This document shows, in pieces, positions 18,579 through 27,360 of a stretch of DNA of 39,555 bases. Origin of the DNA: Sutterella wadsworthensis 2_1_59BFAA (lineage in GTDB: Bacteria > Pseudomonadota > Gammaproteobacteria > Burkholderiales > Burkholderiaceae_F); assembly GCF_000297775.1 (NCBI RefSeq), contig NZ_JH815513.1, forward strand, positions 365,104 through 404,658, given 5' to 3'. The notes below the pieces were generated by a model. That model saw only the letters and a program-made list of their open reading frames with translations. It was not told the origin of the DNA and did no database searches. Numbering within the stretch: position 1 is the first letter of the stretch; each line of letters starts with the position of its first letter. A program made the position numbers and the translations under genes.

Positions 18579-19721
18579 ATGAATACGATGTTTGCCAAGA
18601 AAGCTCTGCTCGGCGCCGCCGCAGCGTTGACGGTTCTCACCCTCGCCGGCTGCAGCACGCCCGACAGCCACGAACCTGCGGACCTGCAGGACTTCCGTGA
18701 AATGGTCAGCCCGAAGGTCTCCTGGACGGCTTCCGTCGGCGAAAGCGACGGCTATCTCACGCCTGCCGTGACGGACAATGCCGTCTACGCCGCGGGCGGC
18801 AGCAGCCTCTACCGCCTTGACCGCCATACGGGCGACAAGGTCTGGGAAGCCGAAGCCGGCTCCCGCATCGTCGCAGGCGTCGGCACGGACGGCATGCATC
18901 AGGCCGTCGTAACGGACCGCGGCGAAGTCGAGGTCTACGACGCCGAGGGCAAGTTCATCTGGCGTGCCACGCTCTCCGCCGAGACGGACGTTCCGCCGCT
19001 CGTCGGCCAGGGCCTCGTCGTGGTGAAGACCTCCGACACGCGCATCACCGCCTTCGACATCGTCACCGGCGAACGCCGCTGGCACTATCAGGGCCAGGCT
19101 CCCGCGCTCACGCTCCAGGCCTTCAACCAGATGGCCTGGTCCCCCGCGGGCATCCTCGCCGGTCAGGCCAACGGCCGTCTTCTCGCCCTCGGCCTCAACG
19201 GCAAGCCCGTCTTTGACGCCGTCATCGGTCAGGCCGCCGGCATCACCGAGGTCGAGCGCCTCATCGACGTCGTCGGTCGTCCGTGGGTCGACAACCAGCT
19301 CATGTGCGCCGCCGCCTTCCAGGGCAACCTCGTGTGCATGAGCTCGACGAACGGTCAGCTCGTCTGGAATGCGAAGGTCGACAGCGTCACCGGTCCGGTC
19401 GCCGACGCCCGCATGGTCTACGTCGTCGACGACCAGAGCTACGTCCACGCCTACAACCGCGCCAACGGCCGCGAAGCCTGGGTCAACCGCGACCTCGAGT
19501 ACCGCACGGTCTCCGCTCCGATCCGCATCGGTGCCACGGTGGCCGTTGCCGACTATGAGGGCTACGTCACGATGATGAACCCCGCCAACGGTGAGGTCGT
19601 CGGCCGCACCCGCCTTGACGGCGCCGTGCGCGCGCCCGCCGCCCAGTTCGGCTACGGCGCGGTCTTCCAGACCGTCGAAGGCGAGGTCGCCTACGTGCTT
19701 CAGGAGTCGCTCGGCGAATGA
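18579..19721 (+). CDS. bamB: Outer-membrane protein assembly factor BamB
   Basis: BamB is a lipoprotein subunit of the BAM complex that inserts beta-barrel proteins into the outer membrane. The signal peptide has lipobox LAGC (22-25). The rest is an eight-bladed beta-propeller of PQQ-like repeats, e.g. YRLDRHTGDKVW, FDIVTGERRW, MSSTNGQLVW, YNRANGREAW and MNPANGEVVG. The in-frame ATG at 18588 is an equally possible start; a longer start at 18543 would spoil the signal peptide. The predicted length is 380 aa. Confidence 0.93.
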   Translation: MNTMFAKKALLGAAAALTVLTLAGCSTPDSHEPADLQDFREMVSPKVSWTASVGESDGYLTPAVTDNAVYAAGGSSLYRLDRHTGDKVWEAEAGSRIVAGVGTDGMHQAVVTDRGEVEVYDAEGKFIWRATLSAETDVPPLVGQGLVVVKTSDTRITAFDIVTGERRWHYQGQAPALTLQAFNQMAWSPAGILAGQANGRLLALGLNGKPVFDAVIGQAAGITEVERLIDVVGRPWVDNQLMCAAAFQGNLVCMSSTNGQLVWNAKVDSVTGPVADARMVYVVDDQSYVHAYNRANGREAWVNRDLEYRTVSAPIRIGATVAVADYEGYVTMMNPANGEVVGRTRLDGAVRAPAAQFGYGAVFQTVEGEVAYVLQESLGE

Positions 19722-19811
19722 CGCCGCGCGCCCGCGCTCTTTAAAACGCCTTGAATCCACGCCGGTCGATGCTCCTCTGGAGCGTCGTCCGGCCTCTCTT
19801 TTTCCAGAAAC

Positions 19812-21158
19812 ATGCTTCCTGTCATTGCTCTCGTGGGCCGTCCGAACGTCGGCAAGTCCACGCTTTTCAATCGCCTCACGCGCAGCCGCGACGCCATCGT
19901 CGCCGACTTCCCCGGGCTTACCCGCGACCGTCAGTACGGTCAGGGCCGTGTCGGCCGCATGCCCTACATCGTCGTCGACACGGGCGGCTTCGAGCCCGTC
20001 AAGTCCGAAGGCATCGTCAAGGCCATGGCCAGCCAGGCCGAGCTTGCGATCGACGAGGCCGACGTCGTCATCTTCGTCTGCGACGCCCGTTCCGGCCTCA
20101 CTCCGCACGACCAGCGCATCGCTGTTCGCCTGCGCCAGTCCGGCCGCAAGGTGATCCTCGTCGTCAACAAGGCCGAAGGCCTTTCCGCTGTCGCCGCCGC
20201 CGAGTTCTACGAGCTCGGCTTCGGTGAGCCGTGGCTCATCTCGGCCGCCCACGGCCAGGGCGTCAACGCCGTCATGGACCTCGCCCTCGAGGGCTTCGAG
20301 GAGGAGCCCGAGGATGAGGAGGATGACGACCCCGATGCGCCCAAACGCCTCAAGGTGACGCTCGCCGGCCGTCCGAACGCCGGCAAGTCCACGCTCATCA
20401 ACGCCCTGATCGGCGAAGAGCGCCTCATCGCCTTCGACATGCCGGGCACCACCCGCGACGCCATCCGCGTCGACTTCGAATACAACGGCCGTCCCTACGA
20501 GCTCGTCGACACGGCCGGCCTTCGCAAGAAGGGCAAGGTGTTCGAGGCCATCGAGAAGTTCTCCGTCGTCAAGACCCTGCAGGCCATCGAGGACGCCAAC
20601 GTCGTCATTCTCGTCGTCGACGCCAAGAACGGCATCGCCGATCATGACGCCCACATTGCGGGCTACGTACTCGACTCAGGCCGCGCCCTCGTCGTCGCCG
20701 TCAACAAGTGGGACCTCATGTCCGACTACGACCGCGAGATGTTCAACCTCGAGCTCGAGCGCAAGCTGCACTTCCTGCGCTGGGCCCGCATGATCCGCAT
20801 CTCGGCCCTCAAGCGCAACGGCCTCAATCACCTCATGAAGGCAGTTGACGAGGCCCACGCCGCGGCCTACCGCAAGATTCCGACGCCCAAGCTCACGCGA
20901 GCCCTCTTCGAGGCCGTCGAGCGCCAGCAGCCCCCGCGCGCCCGCGGCGGCCGTCCGAAGCCCCGCTTCGCGCACCAGGGCGGCTCGAATCCGCCGGTCA
21001 TCGTGATTCACGGCAACGCCCTCGAGGACATCGGCGAAAGCTACCGCCGCTATCTCGAAGGCTTCTTCCGCGAGAAGTTCGACCTCGCCGGCACGCCGCT
21101 TCGCATCGAGTTCCGCACGAAGGAAAACCCCTTCGTCAAGGACGACAACAAGCGCTGA
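19812..21158 (+). CDS. der: Ribosome assembly GTPase Der (EngA)
   Basis: Der is an essential double-GTPase that matures the 50S subunit. The first G domain has GRPNVGKST (9-17), DTGGF and NKAE. The second has GRPNAGKST (about 185-193), [10 protein letters not shown] and NKWD. A C-terminal KH-like domain spans about 355-440. An acidic linker ([13 protein letters not shown]) joins the G domains. The length of 448 aa is typical. Confidence 0.97.
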   Translation: MLPVIALVGRPNVGKSTLFNRLTRSRDAIVADFPGLTRDRQYGQGRVGRMPYIVVDTGGFEPVKSEGIVKAMASQAELAIDEADVVIFVCDARSGLTPHDQRIAVRLRQSGRKVILVVNKAEGLSAVAAAEFYELGFGEPWLISAAHGQGVNAVMDLALEGFEEEPEDEEDDDPDAPKRLKVTLAGRPNAGKSTLINALIGEERLIAFDMPGTTRDAIRVDFEYNGRPYELVDTAGLRKKGKVFEAIEKFSVVKTLQAIEDANVVILVVDAKNGIADHDAHIAGYVLDSGRALVVAVNKWDLMSDYDREMFNLELERKLHFLRWARMIRISALKRNGLNHLMKAVDEAHAAAYRKIPTPKLTRALFEAVERQQPPRARGGRPKPRFAHQGGSNPPVIVIHGNALEDIGESYRRYLEGFFREKFDLAGTPLRIEFRTKENPFVKDDNKR

Positions 21159-21172
21159 TCCTCTCGGGATCC

Positions 21173-21239
21173 GGGGGCGGCCGTCGCCCCCGCGTGCACG
21201 AAAACGCTCCCCTCGAATCTGGCGGGAGCGTTTTTTTTT
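21173..21239 (+). terminator. Tandem hairpins ending the bamB-der transcript
   Basis: A first stem GGGGGCG/CGCCCCC (21173-21191) is followed by AACGCTCCC/GGGAGCGTT (21203-21233) with a long T-run. The second is a strong intrinsic terminator. Confidence 0.85.
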
Positions 21240-21465
21240 CGCCGCCGTCTTTTCTGATGCCCGTGAAAACGCGTTTTTCGGTTTCTTTTTCTCTTTGCGG
21301 ACGATATTTACAATCGTCAGGTGATAAGATAGAAGGGAGTGCCGCAGTACGTGCGGCCGTGCGCGGGCGGTTGCCGGAACCGGTTCAGATCCACCCGCAT
21401 CGAATAACAACAAAGACTGATGGGCTGCCGCAAGGAACAGGCCCAGACGGTCGGAGAACAACAAA
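21240..21465 (+). promoter_or_regulatory. hfq upstream/leader region
   Basis: The region of about 225 nt is AT-richer and contains candidate -10 elements (TACAAT 21309-21314, TAAGAT 21325-21330). It also has a hairpin GCCGCA/TGCGGC (21342-21358) and the palindrome GAACCGGTTC near 21378. AACAACAAA motifs occur at about 21406 and directly before the ATG; A-rich repeats of this kind could bind Hfq itself. No exact promoter is assigned. Confidence 0.4.
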
Positions 21466-21699
21466 ATGACTCAGAAAGGTCAGCTTCTTCAGGATCCGTT
21501 CCTGAACATCCTTCGCAAGGATCGCATCCCCGTTTCCATTTATCTCGTCAACGGCATCAAGCTTCAGGGCCAGATCGAATCCTTTGACCAGTACGTCGTG
21601 CTTCTGCGCAACACGGTCACCCAGATGGTCTACAAGCATGCGATCAGCACCGTCGTTCCGACGCGTGCCGTGAACATGCCCTCCGTGCCGGAGAACTGA
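21466..21699 (+). CDS. hfq: RNA chaperone Hfq
   Basis: Hfq is an Sm-like hexamer that pairs sRNAs with mRNAs. The N-terminus [11 protein letters not shown], Sm1 motif ([14 protein letters not shown]) and Sm2 motif with YKH at 56-58 (YKHAIST) are intact. At 77 aa it has only a short C-terminal tail, like many betaproteobacterial Hfqs and shorter than E. coli (102 aa). GGAG lies upstream of the ATG. Confidence 0.97.
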   Translation: MTQKGQLLQDPFLNILRKDRIPVSIYLVNGIKLQGQIESFDQYVVLLRNTVTQMVYKHAISTVVPTRAVNMPSVPEN

Positions 21700-21733
21700 G
21701 ATAAGCACGTTCCAGATCGATGAGACGCGCGCG

Positions 21734-22933
21734 GTGAAGGCCACGCGCGCCTTTCTCGTATGCGTCGTCGTCGGCCGCGTCGTCTACCAGGACTCGGCCG
21801 AAGAGCTTGCGCTTCTCGTCAAGTCCGACGGACTCGAACCCGTCGGACTTCTTGATGCCAAGCGCGACAAGCCCGATCCCGCCTTCTTCATCGGCTCGGG
21901 CAAGGTTGACGAGCTCGGAGAGCTCGCTCATGAGCTGCATGCCGACGTCGTCGTCTTCGACGTCCCCCTCTCGGCGGCCCAGCAGCGAAACATCGAGCGC
22001 GCCATCGAGCTTCCCGTTCTTGACCGCACCCAGCTGATTCTCGACATCTTCCGCGCCCGCGCGAAGTCCCGCGAAGGCCGCCTGCAGGTCGAACTCGCCC
22101 AGCTCGAGCATCTCTCCACGCGCCTCGTGCGCGGCTGGACTCATCTGGAGCGCCAGCGCGGCGGCCTCGGCAAGACCGGCGGCCCCGGCGAAAAGCAGAT
22201 CGAGCTTGACCGCCGAATGATCGGCGTGCGCATGAAGCAGCTTCGCGACCAGCTCAAGCGTCTCGCGCGTCAGCGTGACACGCAGCGCCGCTCGCGCTCC
22301 CGCTCCGACACGCTCTCCGTTTCGCTCGTGGGCTACACGAACGCAGGTAAGTCGACGCTCTTCAACCGCCTCACGCGCGCCAAGAGCTACGCGGCCGACC
22401 AGCTGTTCGCAACGCTCGACACCACCGCCCGCCGCTGTTGGATCAGCGACGAGGAGACGGTCGTCGCGAGCGACACTGTGGGCTTCATCAGGGGCCTTCC
22501 GCATCAGCTCGTCGAGGCCTTCAAGTCCACCCTTGACGAAACGGTCCATGCGGATCTTCTGCTTCACGTGGTCGACGCCTCCTCGTCGGTCCGAGAGGAC
22601 CAGATCAGCGAGGTTAACGCGGTGCTCGAGGAGATCAAGGCGGACGACGTCCCCGCGATCCTCGTCTACAACAAAATCGACAATACGGCTCTCGAACCCG
22701 AGATCGTGCGTCATCCCGACGGCCGGCCCAAGGCGGTCTTCGTTTCCGCTCTTACGGGTGAGGGGCTCGATCTTCTGCGTCAGGCGATCGGCGAGTTCGC
22801 GCACCAGTGGCGCGTTGACAATCCGAACGAACCGCGCGCGCCCGAACCCTGGGAGGAAGAGGTCGCACACGACCTTGTCGCCCTGGCGGACGACAACATC
22901 GAGGACTTCCTCGTTCGCAAGAAGAAGAGATAG
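21734..22933 (+). CDS. hflX: GTPase HflX
   Basis: HflX is a ribosome-associated GTPase that rescues or splits stalled 70S ribosomes under stress. The N-terminal HflX domain has the glycine-rich signature RGGLGKTGGPGEKQIELDRR. The G domain has P-loop GYTNAGKST (about 199-207), DTVGFIRGLP and NKID. The start is taken as GTG 21734; no other ATG, GTG or TTG is available upstream in frame before a stop, and the ribosome site is weak. The gap to hfq is 34 nt. Confidence 0.93.
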   Translation: MKATRAFLVCVVVGRVVYQDSAEELALLVKSDGLEPVGLLDAKRDKPDPAFFIGSGKVDELGELAHELHADVVVFDVPLSAAQQRNIERAIELPVLDRTQLILDIFRARAKSREGRLQVELAQLEHLSTRLVRGWTHLERQRGGLGKTGGPGEKQIELDRRMIGVRMKQLRDQLKRLARQRDTQRRSRSRSDTLSVSLVGYTNAGKSTLFNRLTRAKSYAADQLFATLDTTARRCWISDEETVVASDTVGFIRGLPHQLVEAFKSTLDETVHADLLLHVVDASSSVREDQISEVNAVLEEIKADDVPAILVYNKIDNTALEPEIVRHPDGRPKAVFVSALTGEGLDLLRQAIGEFAHQWRVDNPNEPRAPEPWEEEVAHDLVALADDNIEDFLVRKKKR

Positions 22934-22963
22934 CCGCTGACGCCCTTCTGCGCCTTCATGCAA

Positions 22964-22996
22964 GAAAGCCTGCATTCGCGATGAATGCAGGCTTTC
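22964..22996. terminator. Bidirectional terminator between hflX and tdh
   Basis: The 14-bp stem GAAAGCCTGCATTC/GAATGCAGGCTTTC has a 5-nt loop. The two genes converge here, so it can serve both strands. Confidence 0.8.
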
Positions 22997-23002
22997 TGTT
23001 CA

Positions 23003-23977
23003 TCAGGCCTGAGAGCTGTGCCCTGACTTTCCGCCGAGCCTTTCGGAGATCGCCTCGAGCATGACGTCCGTCATTGCGTCGAGGTCGTACTCGGGTTTCC
23101 AGTCCCATTCCTCGCGCGCCGTCGTGTCGTCAAGTGCGTCAGGCCAGCTCTCGGCGATGCCCTGCAGCAGGGGATTCACCTCGTAGGTGAGCTCGAACCC
23201 GGGCATCCGCCTTCTGATGCTCGCCGCCACGTCCTCGGGCGCAAAGCTCATCGCGCCCACGTTGAAGCTGTTGAAGTGCCGGAGTCTTGAGGCATCGGCC
23301 TCCATCAGCTCGATGGCAGCGCGCAGCGCATCGGCCATGAACATCATCGGCAGCCTCGTCCCTTCGGCGAGCGGAGAGGCGTAGCGGCCGTGCTTGACTG
23401 CCTTCCAGTAGATGTCGACCGCATAGTCGGTCGTGCCGCCGCCGGGCGGCGTCACGTGGGAGATGAGGCCCGGATACCTGACGCTTCGGGCGTCGACGCC
23501 GTACTTCGCCCTGTAGTAGTCGGAGAGCAGCTCGCCTGCCACCTTCGTGATGCCGTACATCGTCCTCGGCCTGCAGACCGTGTCCTGAGGCGTCGGATCA
23601 TGGGGCGTTTCGGGACCGAAGACCCCGATGGAGCTCGGTGTGAAGACGGAGAGGTTCTTGTCGCGTGCGAGCTCGAGAAGACCGATCACGCCATTGACGC
23701 CGATGTCCCATGCCGTCATGGGCTTCGACTCGCCCACGGCCGAGAGAATGGCCGCCATATTGAAGATCGTGTCGATGGCGTAGTGTTCGACGGTCCTGCG
23801 CAGGCCGTCCGCGTCGAGAAGGTTGACGACGGCCGTCGGACCGCCTTCGGAGAGCGCGGCGGTCAGCGGCGTGCGACCGCTGCCTGCGGCCACGGTCATG
23901 TAGCCGCGGCGCCTGAGTTCGGGGACGAGCTCGGAGCCGATCTGGCCTGCCGCGCCGATCACGAGGATGTTCTTCAT
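23003..23977 (-). CDS. SDR-type L-threonine 3-dehydrogenase / NAD-dependent epimerase family
   Basis: This protein is an extended short-chain dehydrogenase. It has a Rossmann motif GAAGQIG (8-14), Ser in TPSSIGVFGP (112-121) and catalytic Y141/K145 in YGITK. RYPGLIS, PGGGTTDYAV and the C-terminal SWPDALDDTTAREEWDWKP are features I associate with the epimerase-like threonine dehydrogenases, which oxidise L-threonine to 2-amino-3-ketobutyrate with NAD. A general NAD-dependent epimerase is the alternative. The ribosome site GGAAGGAGGG is strong. The usual partner, glycine C-acetyltransferase (kbl), is not in the window. Confidence 0.82.
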   Translation of the reverse strand: MKNILVIGAAGQIGSELVPELRRRGYMTVAAGSGRTPLTAALSEGGPTAVVNLLDADGLRRTVEHYAIDTIFNMAAILSAVGESKPMTAWDIGVNGVIGLLELARDKNLSVFTPSSIGVFGPETPHDPTPQDTVCRPRTMYGITKVAGELLSDYYRAKYGVDARSVRYPGLISHVTPPGGGTTDYAVDIYWKAVKHGRYASPLAEGTRLPMMFMADALRAAIELMEADASRLRHFNSFNVGAMSFAPEDVAASIRRRMPGFELTYEVNPLLQGIAESWPDALDDTTAREEWDWKPEYDLDAMTDVMLEAISERLGGKSGHSSQA

Positions 23978-24055
23978 TGGCCCTCCTTCCAGAGTGTTGT
24001 CCGAATCAGGATAGCACGGGTGCGCGGAGGCACAGGCTGTTCAGAACGTACAAGG

Positions 24056-24095
24056 AAAAAGGCCGCTCCTGCGCCTTGTGGCGCGGAAGCGGCCT
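24056..24095 (-). terminator. Terminator after yjiG, minus strand
   Basis: A long imperfect stem, GGCCGCT..CGCGCC/GGCGC..AGCGGCC (24061-24095), is followed on the minus strand by TTTTTCC. It separates the yjiH-yjiG unit from tdh. Confidence 0.8.
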
Positions 24096-24119
24096 TGTTG
24101 GAGCGGGCTCCGGGAGAGC

Positions 24120-24596
24120 TTAGCTCGCGAGAACGATCAGCTTCATCACGAAGAGCGAGACGAAGGCCGTGACGATCGGGAGAGCCATGATCTTGAAGAG
24201 GTTCGAGCCCTTGATGCCGATCACGCCGAGGCAGCGGCCCATGTACTGGACCTGGCTGCCCATGAGGTAGATCGACGGGGCGACGATGGCGACGTGCTCG
24301 CCGGTGAGAAGCCCCTGGTCAAAGAGCGAGACGGCAACACCCACGCCGCCGCCCATGGACATCCAACCGCCGAGGAGAACGGCGGCGGCTTCGCCGGGGA
24401 GGCCGAAGATGGCCATGATCGGGGCGAACAGTTCGCCGAAGATCGTGAGGAGGCCCGAGTGGTTGAGGACCTTGATGATCACGAACGCCATCAGGACGTT
24501 CGGAATCGTGGAGGTGACGGCGATGTTCCAGCCCTGGACGGCGCCCTTCACGAACACGTCGGTGACCATCGGATTAGCAGATTCATGTCCGGACAT
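24120..24596 (-). CDS. yjiG: YjiG-family inner membrane protein
   Basis: This is a polytopic membrane protein of about 158 aa from the Gate/SpmB-YjiG group. Hydrophobic helices lie near 25-48, 55-78, 98-118 and 130-155. Conserved-looking Gly-rich segments are GGWMSMGGGVGVAVSLF and MGSQVQYMGR. The E. coli homologue partners YjiH; its substrate is unknown to me. It lies 33 nt after yjiH, and the two Gate-type halves probably form one carrier. Confidence 0.8.
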   Translation of the reverse strand: MSGHESANPMVTDVFVKGAVQGWNIAVTSTIPNVLMAFVIIKVLNHSGLLTIFGELFAPIMAIFGLPGEAAAVLLGGWMSMGGGVGVAVSLFDQGLLTGEHVAIVAPSIYLMGSQVQYMGRCLGVIGIKGSNLFKIMALPIVTAFVSLFVMKLIVLAS

Positions 24597-24629
24597 TTTT
24601 GTTCCTTCTTCTGTTTTTAACGTTCGTGG

Positions 24630-25328
24630 TTACTTGCGGGAGGCGCGGATCTGGAGGAGGCGCATCATGTTGGCGGAGAGAACCTTGCCGAGCAGGATGA
24701 CGCCGAGGCACAGGCCCAGGCTGACCGGAACGGCGAGCGTGCCGTCGGCAGCGACGAGCGTGAAGAGTACGGCGCCGGAGGAGAAGAAGTTCGTGATCGG
24801 TGCGTCGGCCGTCATCTGGAACGCGGCGAACGTGTTGGTCTCGGATTCCGTGAGCTCGCCGGCGTCCTTGAGCTGGCGGGTGAGGGCGGCACCACCGTCG
24901 GTCGACTGCATCGAGGCGATGAGGGCGAGAGCGGCGGAACCGGGGATGCCGATGAGCGGACGCAGAACCGGGGTGAGGATCTTGCGGGCGGCCTTGAGGG
25001 CGCCGTAGTGCTCGAAGACGGTGATCATCGCAAGGGCGAACATCACCGTCGGAACGAGGGAAAGAGCGAACATGAAGCCGTCGATGGCGCCGGAGCCGCC
25101 CTTGCCTCGGAAGTTGGCCATGGCCGTCTTGATGGCGTCGCCCTGTTCGGTGACGCCGCTTACGAGTCGGCCGAAGCCGCCGTTGACGGTCGTGAAGTCG
25201 AAGACGCCCCACCACTGAGAGGAGGCGCAGAGGCCGGAGAAGAAGACGACGGCAAATGCGAGCGAGAGATACGCGCCGATGCCGACCTTTTCATTGACGG
25301 CCTGTTCGGTCGTTTTTTCGGGGGTCAT
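24630..25328 (-). CDS. yjiH: YjiH-family nucleoside-recognition (Gate) membrane protein
   Basis: This is a polytopic membrane protein with a Gate domain (PALVAT-like positions around GIPGSAALALIASMQSTDGG). Predicted helices begin near residue 20 (GIGAYLSLAFAVVFFSGLCA). The frame is open to 25424, but the ATG at 25328 is chosen because AAAGGA lies about 8 nt upstream. The adjacent yjiG supplies a complementary half. The role is probably solute transport; the substrate is not evident. The nearby threonine dehydrogenase hints at amino acid use. Confidence 0.8.
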   Translation of the reverse strand: MTPEKTTEQAVNEKVGIGAYLSLAFAVVFFSGLCASSQWWGVFDFTTVNGGFGRLVSGVTEQGDAIKTAMANFRGKGGSGAIDGFMFALSLVPTVMFALAMITVFEHYGALKAARKILTPVLRPLIGIPGSAALALIASMQSTDGGAALTRQLKDAGELTESETNTFAAFQMTADAPITNFFSSGAVLFTLVAADGTLAVPVSLGLCLGVILLGKVLSANMMRLLQIRASRK

Positions 25329-25767
25329 GATACAAGTCCTTTGGTTGTTTTGGAGTAAGGGGGCGGTCTTGAGCCGCTTTTTTCCTTGCTGCGCGGGAAG
25401 GGAAAGCTTCGCGCTCGCCTGCAAATCATAATGGAGACGCCTTAAAACGTCGCTAAGCGTTTACCCTCTGCCACTGGGCATGCGGAGGAGATGCCGCTTT
25501 TGGTGATCCTTCGGACGTGTTCCGTGCGCGCGACTGCTTGAGGTGTTCCTGCCGGTTGCCGATTGGAAACGCCTATCTTACTGATGAAAAGGCGCTTTCG
25601 GATTGCTGTGTGCGAGGCCGGTAGTTGTAAAGAAGCTTGCCCGCGAGTCGGGCATGCAACAAAAGTCATTAAAATGAAAGATTCAGTTCGGGAGTCTTCA
25701 GCAGAGTCCTGCGCAGACCCGCCGACACGCCATTCAAAGACAAACATTGCTGACTGGAGCAACGCAT
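25329..25767. other. Intergenic region between divergent yjiH and hflK
   Basis: The region is 439 nt and less GC-rich than its surroundings. It must hold the promoters of both units, but I could assign no convincing -35/-10 pair. It contains a TAAAAT at 25670-25675, a hairpin GCCCG/CGGGC at about 25639-25653, CGCCT/AGGCG at about 25570-25593, and GCGG/CCGC plus T6 at about 25360-25382 on the plus strand. The open frames inside have no ribosome site or recognisable product. Confidence 0.4.
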
Positions 25768-27348
25768 ATGCCGCTCAATGACCCCCGCTGGGGCCGCTCC
25801 TCCGACGAGGAGCCGCGCAGGGACGATCGTTCCGCCGACGAAGAGCCGCCCCGTCGTCCCGACGAGGACGATGACCGACGTGACGACAACCGCCGCGACG
25901 ACCGCCGCCGCGGCGATCGACGCGATGACAACGACGGGATGGACGATCTCGACCGTCTCTGGAAGGAATTCTCCGAACTTCTGCACGGCGCAACGGGCCG
26001 CGACAGGAAGGAGGACCGCCGTCATCCCGACCTTCGCAGCCGAGACGACTTCTCCCGCGACGATGTGGATGAGCGTGATGACCGCTACGGTCGTGACGAG
26101 GATCGTGACGACGAGCGTGTCGAGCGTCCTCAGGCCCGCCGCTACGGCGACGACGACCGTCGTGACGACCGCGCCGACCGCCCGACGGGCGCCCGCGGCA
26201 TCTTCGGCGGCCTCGGCGGCATGGGAGGCCTCGGCGGCTTCGGCGGCAAGCGTCCCAATCTGCCTGCGGGCCGCAAGGGGGCGGGCATCGGCATGTCCGT
26301 GATCGTGGGCCTGGCGGTTCTCGCCTGGGGCGCCACGGGCTTCTACATCGTGCCCGAAGGCCAGAGCGGCATCGTGACCACGTTCGGTCGCTATGCTGAG
26401 ACGACCGCCGCCGGCTTCCGCTGGCATCTCCCGATGCCGATTCAGGACGTGCAGATCGTCGACGTCTCGAGCGTTCGCACGACCGAAATCGGCTTTGCCG
26501 GCCGCTCCGACCGTCTGCGCGAAGCCCTGATGCTCACCGACGACGAGAACATCGTCGACGTGCAGTTCACCGTCCAGTACCGCATCAAGCCGGGCGACGG
26601 CGCGCGCGACTACGTCTTCCGCATCCGCCAGCCCGACCTCACCGTGACGCAGGCCGCCGAGTCCGCCATGCGCGAGGTCGTCGGCCGCAAGGCAATGGAC
26701 AGCGTCCTCTTCGAAAGCAAGGCCGAGATCGCCGAGGCCGTCAAGAAGTCGATGCAGGACATGCTCGATCGCTACTCCTCCGGCATTGAGGTCATGAGCG
26801 TCGCCATCCAGAACGCCCAGCCGCCCCAGCAGGTTCAGGCCGCCTTCAACGACGCCGTCAAGGCCGGTCAGGACCGCGAGCGCTCGATCAATCTCGGCGA
26901 GGCCTACCGCAACGCCGTCATCCCGAAGGCCGAAGGTACCGCCGCACGCCTCAAGGAAGAGGCGCTCGGCTATCAGGCCCGCATCGTCGAGACCGCCCGA
27001 GGCGATGCCGACCGCTTCTCCGCCCTGCAGTCCCAGTACGCCAGGGCTCCTGAAGTCACGCGCGACCGACTCTACGTCGACACCGTGCGCGACGTCATGA
27101 AGAACGTCACCAAGGTCTACGTCGACGCCAAGGGCGGCAACAACCTGCTGTACCTGCCGCTCGACAAGATCGTCAACAACACGAAGTCCGACGCCATGAC
27201 TCAGGCCCAGAAGGACGCCGCCGCGCTCGCCGACCACGGCGTCACGGCCGCCCAGAGCGCCGTCGAGACGACGGGCTCCGCCCTGCCGACGACTTCTTCC
27301 GCCGCTCCCGGCGACGAATATCAGCGCATGCTCCGCGACCGCCGCTAA
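25768..27348 (+). CDS. hflK: FtsH protease modulator HflK, with extended mixed-charge N-terminus
   Basis: HflK forms a membrane cage with HflC around the FtsH protease. The chain starts MPLNDPRWG, the family hallmark. Residues about 10-140 are then dominated by Asp and Arg, with only a short conserved island DGMDDLDRLWKEFSELL. A Gly-rich stretch (GGLGGMGGLGGFGG) and a membrane helix (about 174-195) lead into the SPFH/band-7 domain. At 526 aa it is about 100 residues longer than E. coli HflK, because of the charged region. The ATG at 25768 has GGAG 8 nt upstream. Confidence 0.93.
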   Translation: MPLNDPRWGRSSDEEPRRDDRSADEEPPRRPDEDDDRRDDNRRDDRRRGDRRDDNDGMDDLDRLWKEFSELLHGATGRDRKEDRRHPDLRSRDDFSRDDVDERDDRYGRDEDRDDERVERPQARRYGDDDRRDDRADRPTGARGIFGGLGGMGGLGGFGGKRPNLPAGRKGAGIGMSVIVGLAVLAWGATGFYIVPEGQSGIVTTFGRYAETTAAGFRWHLPMPIQDVQIVDVSSVRTTEIGFAGRSDRLREALMLTDDENIVDVQFTVQYRIKPGDGARDYVFRIRQPDLTVTQAAESAMREVVGRKAMDSVLFESKAEIAEAVKKSMQDMLDRYSSGIEVMSVAIQNAQPPQQVQAAFNDAVKAGQDRERSINLGEAYRNAVIPKAEGTAARLKEEALGYQARIVETARGDADRFSALQSQYARAPEVTRDRLYVDTVRDVMKNVTKVYVDAKGGNNLLYLPLDKIVNNTKSDAMTQAQKDAAALADHGVTAAQSAVETTGSALPTTSSAAPGDEYQRMLRDRR

Positions 27349-27360
27349 AGGACGACAGCC

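Noticed and set aside
23390-24172. 260-aa plus-strand frame opposite tdh
   Set aside because: It is a GC-rich shadow of the minus-strand dehydrogenase; the minus strand has clear family motifs and a strong ribosome site.
25442-25781. Open frames of 106 aa (minus) and 72 aa (plus) before hflK
   Set aside because: They overlap each other and the hflK ribosome site, have no Shine-Dalgarno and show composition unlike genes of this genome.
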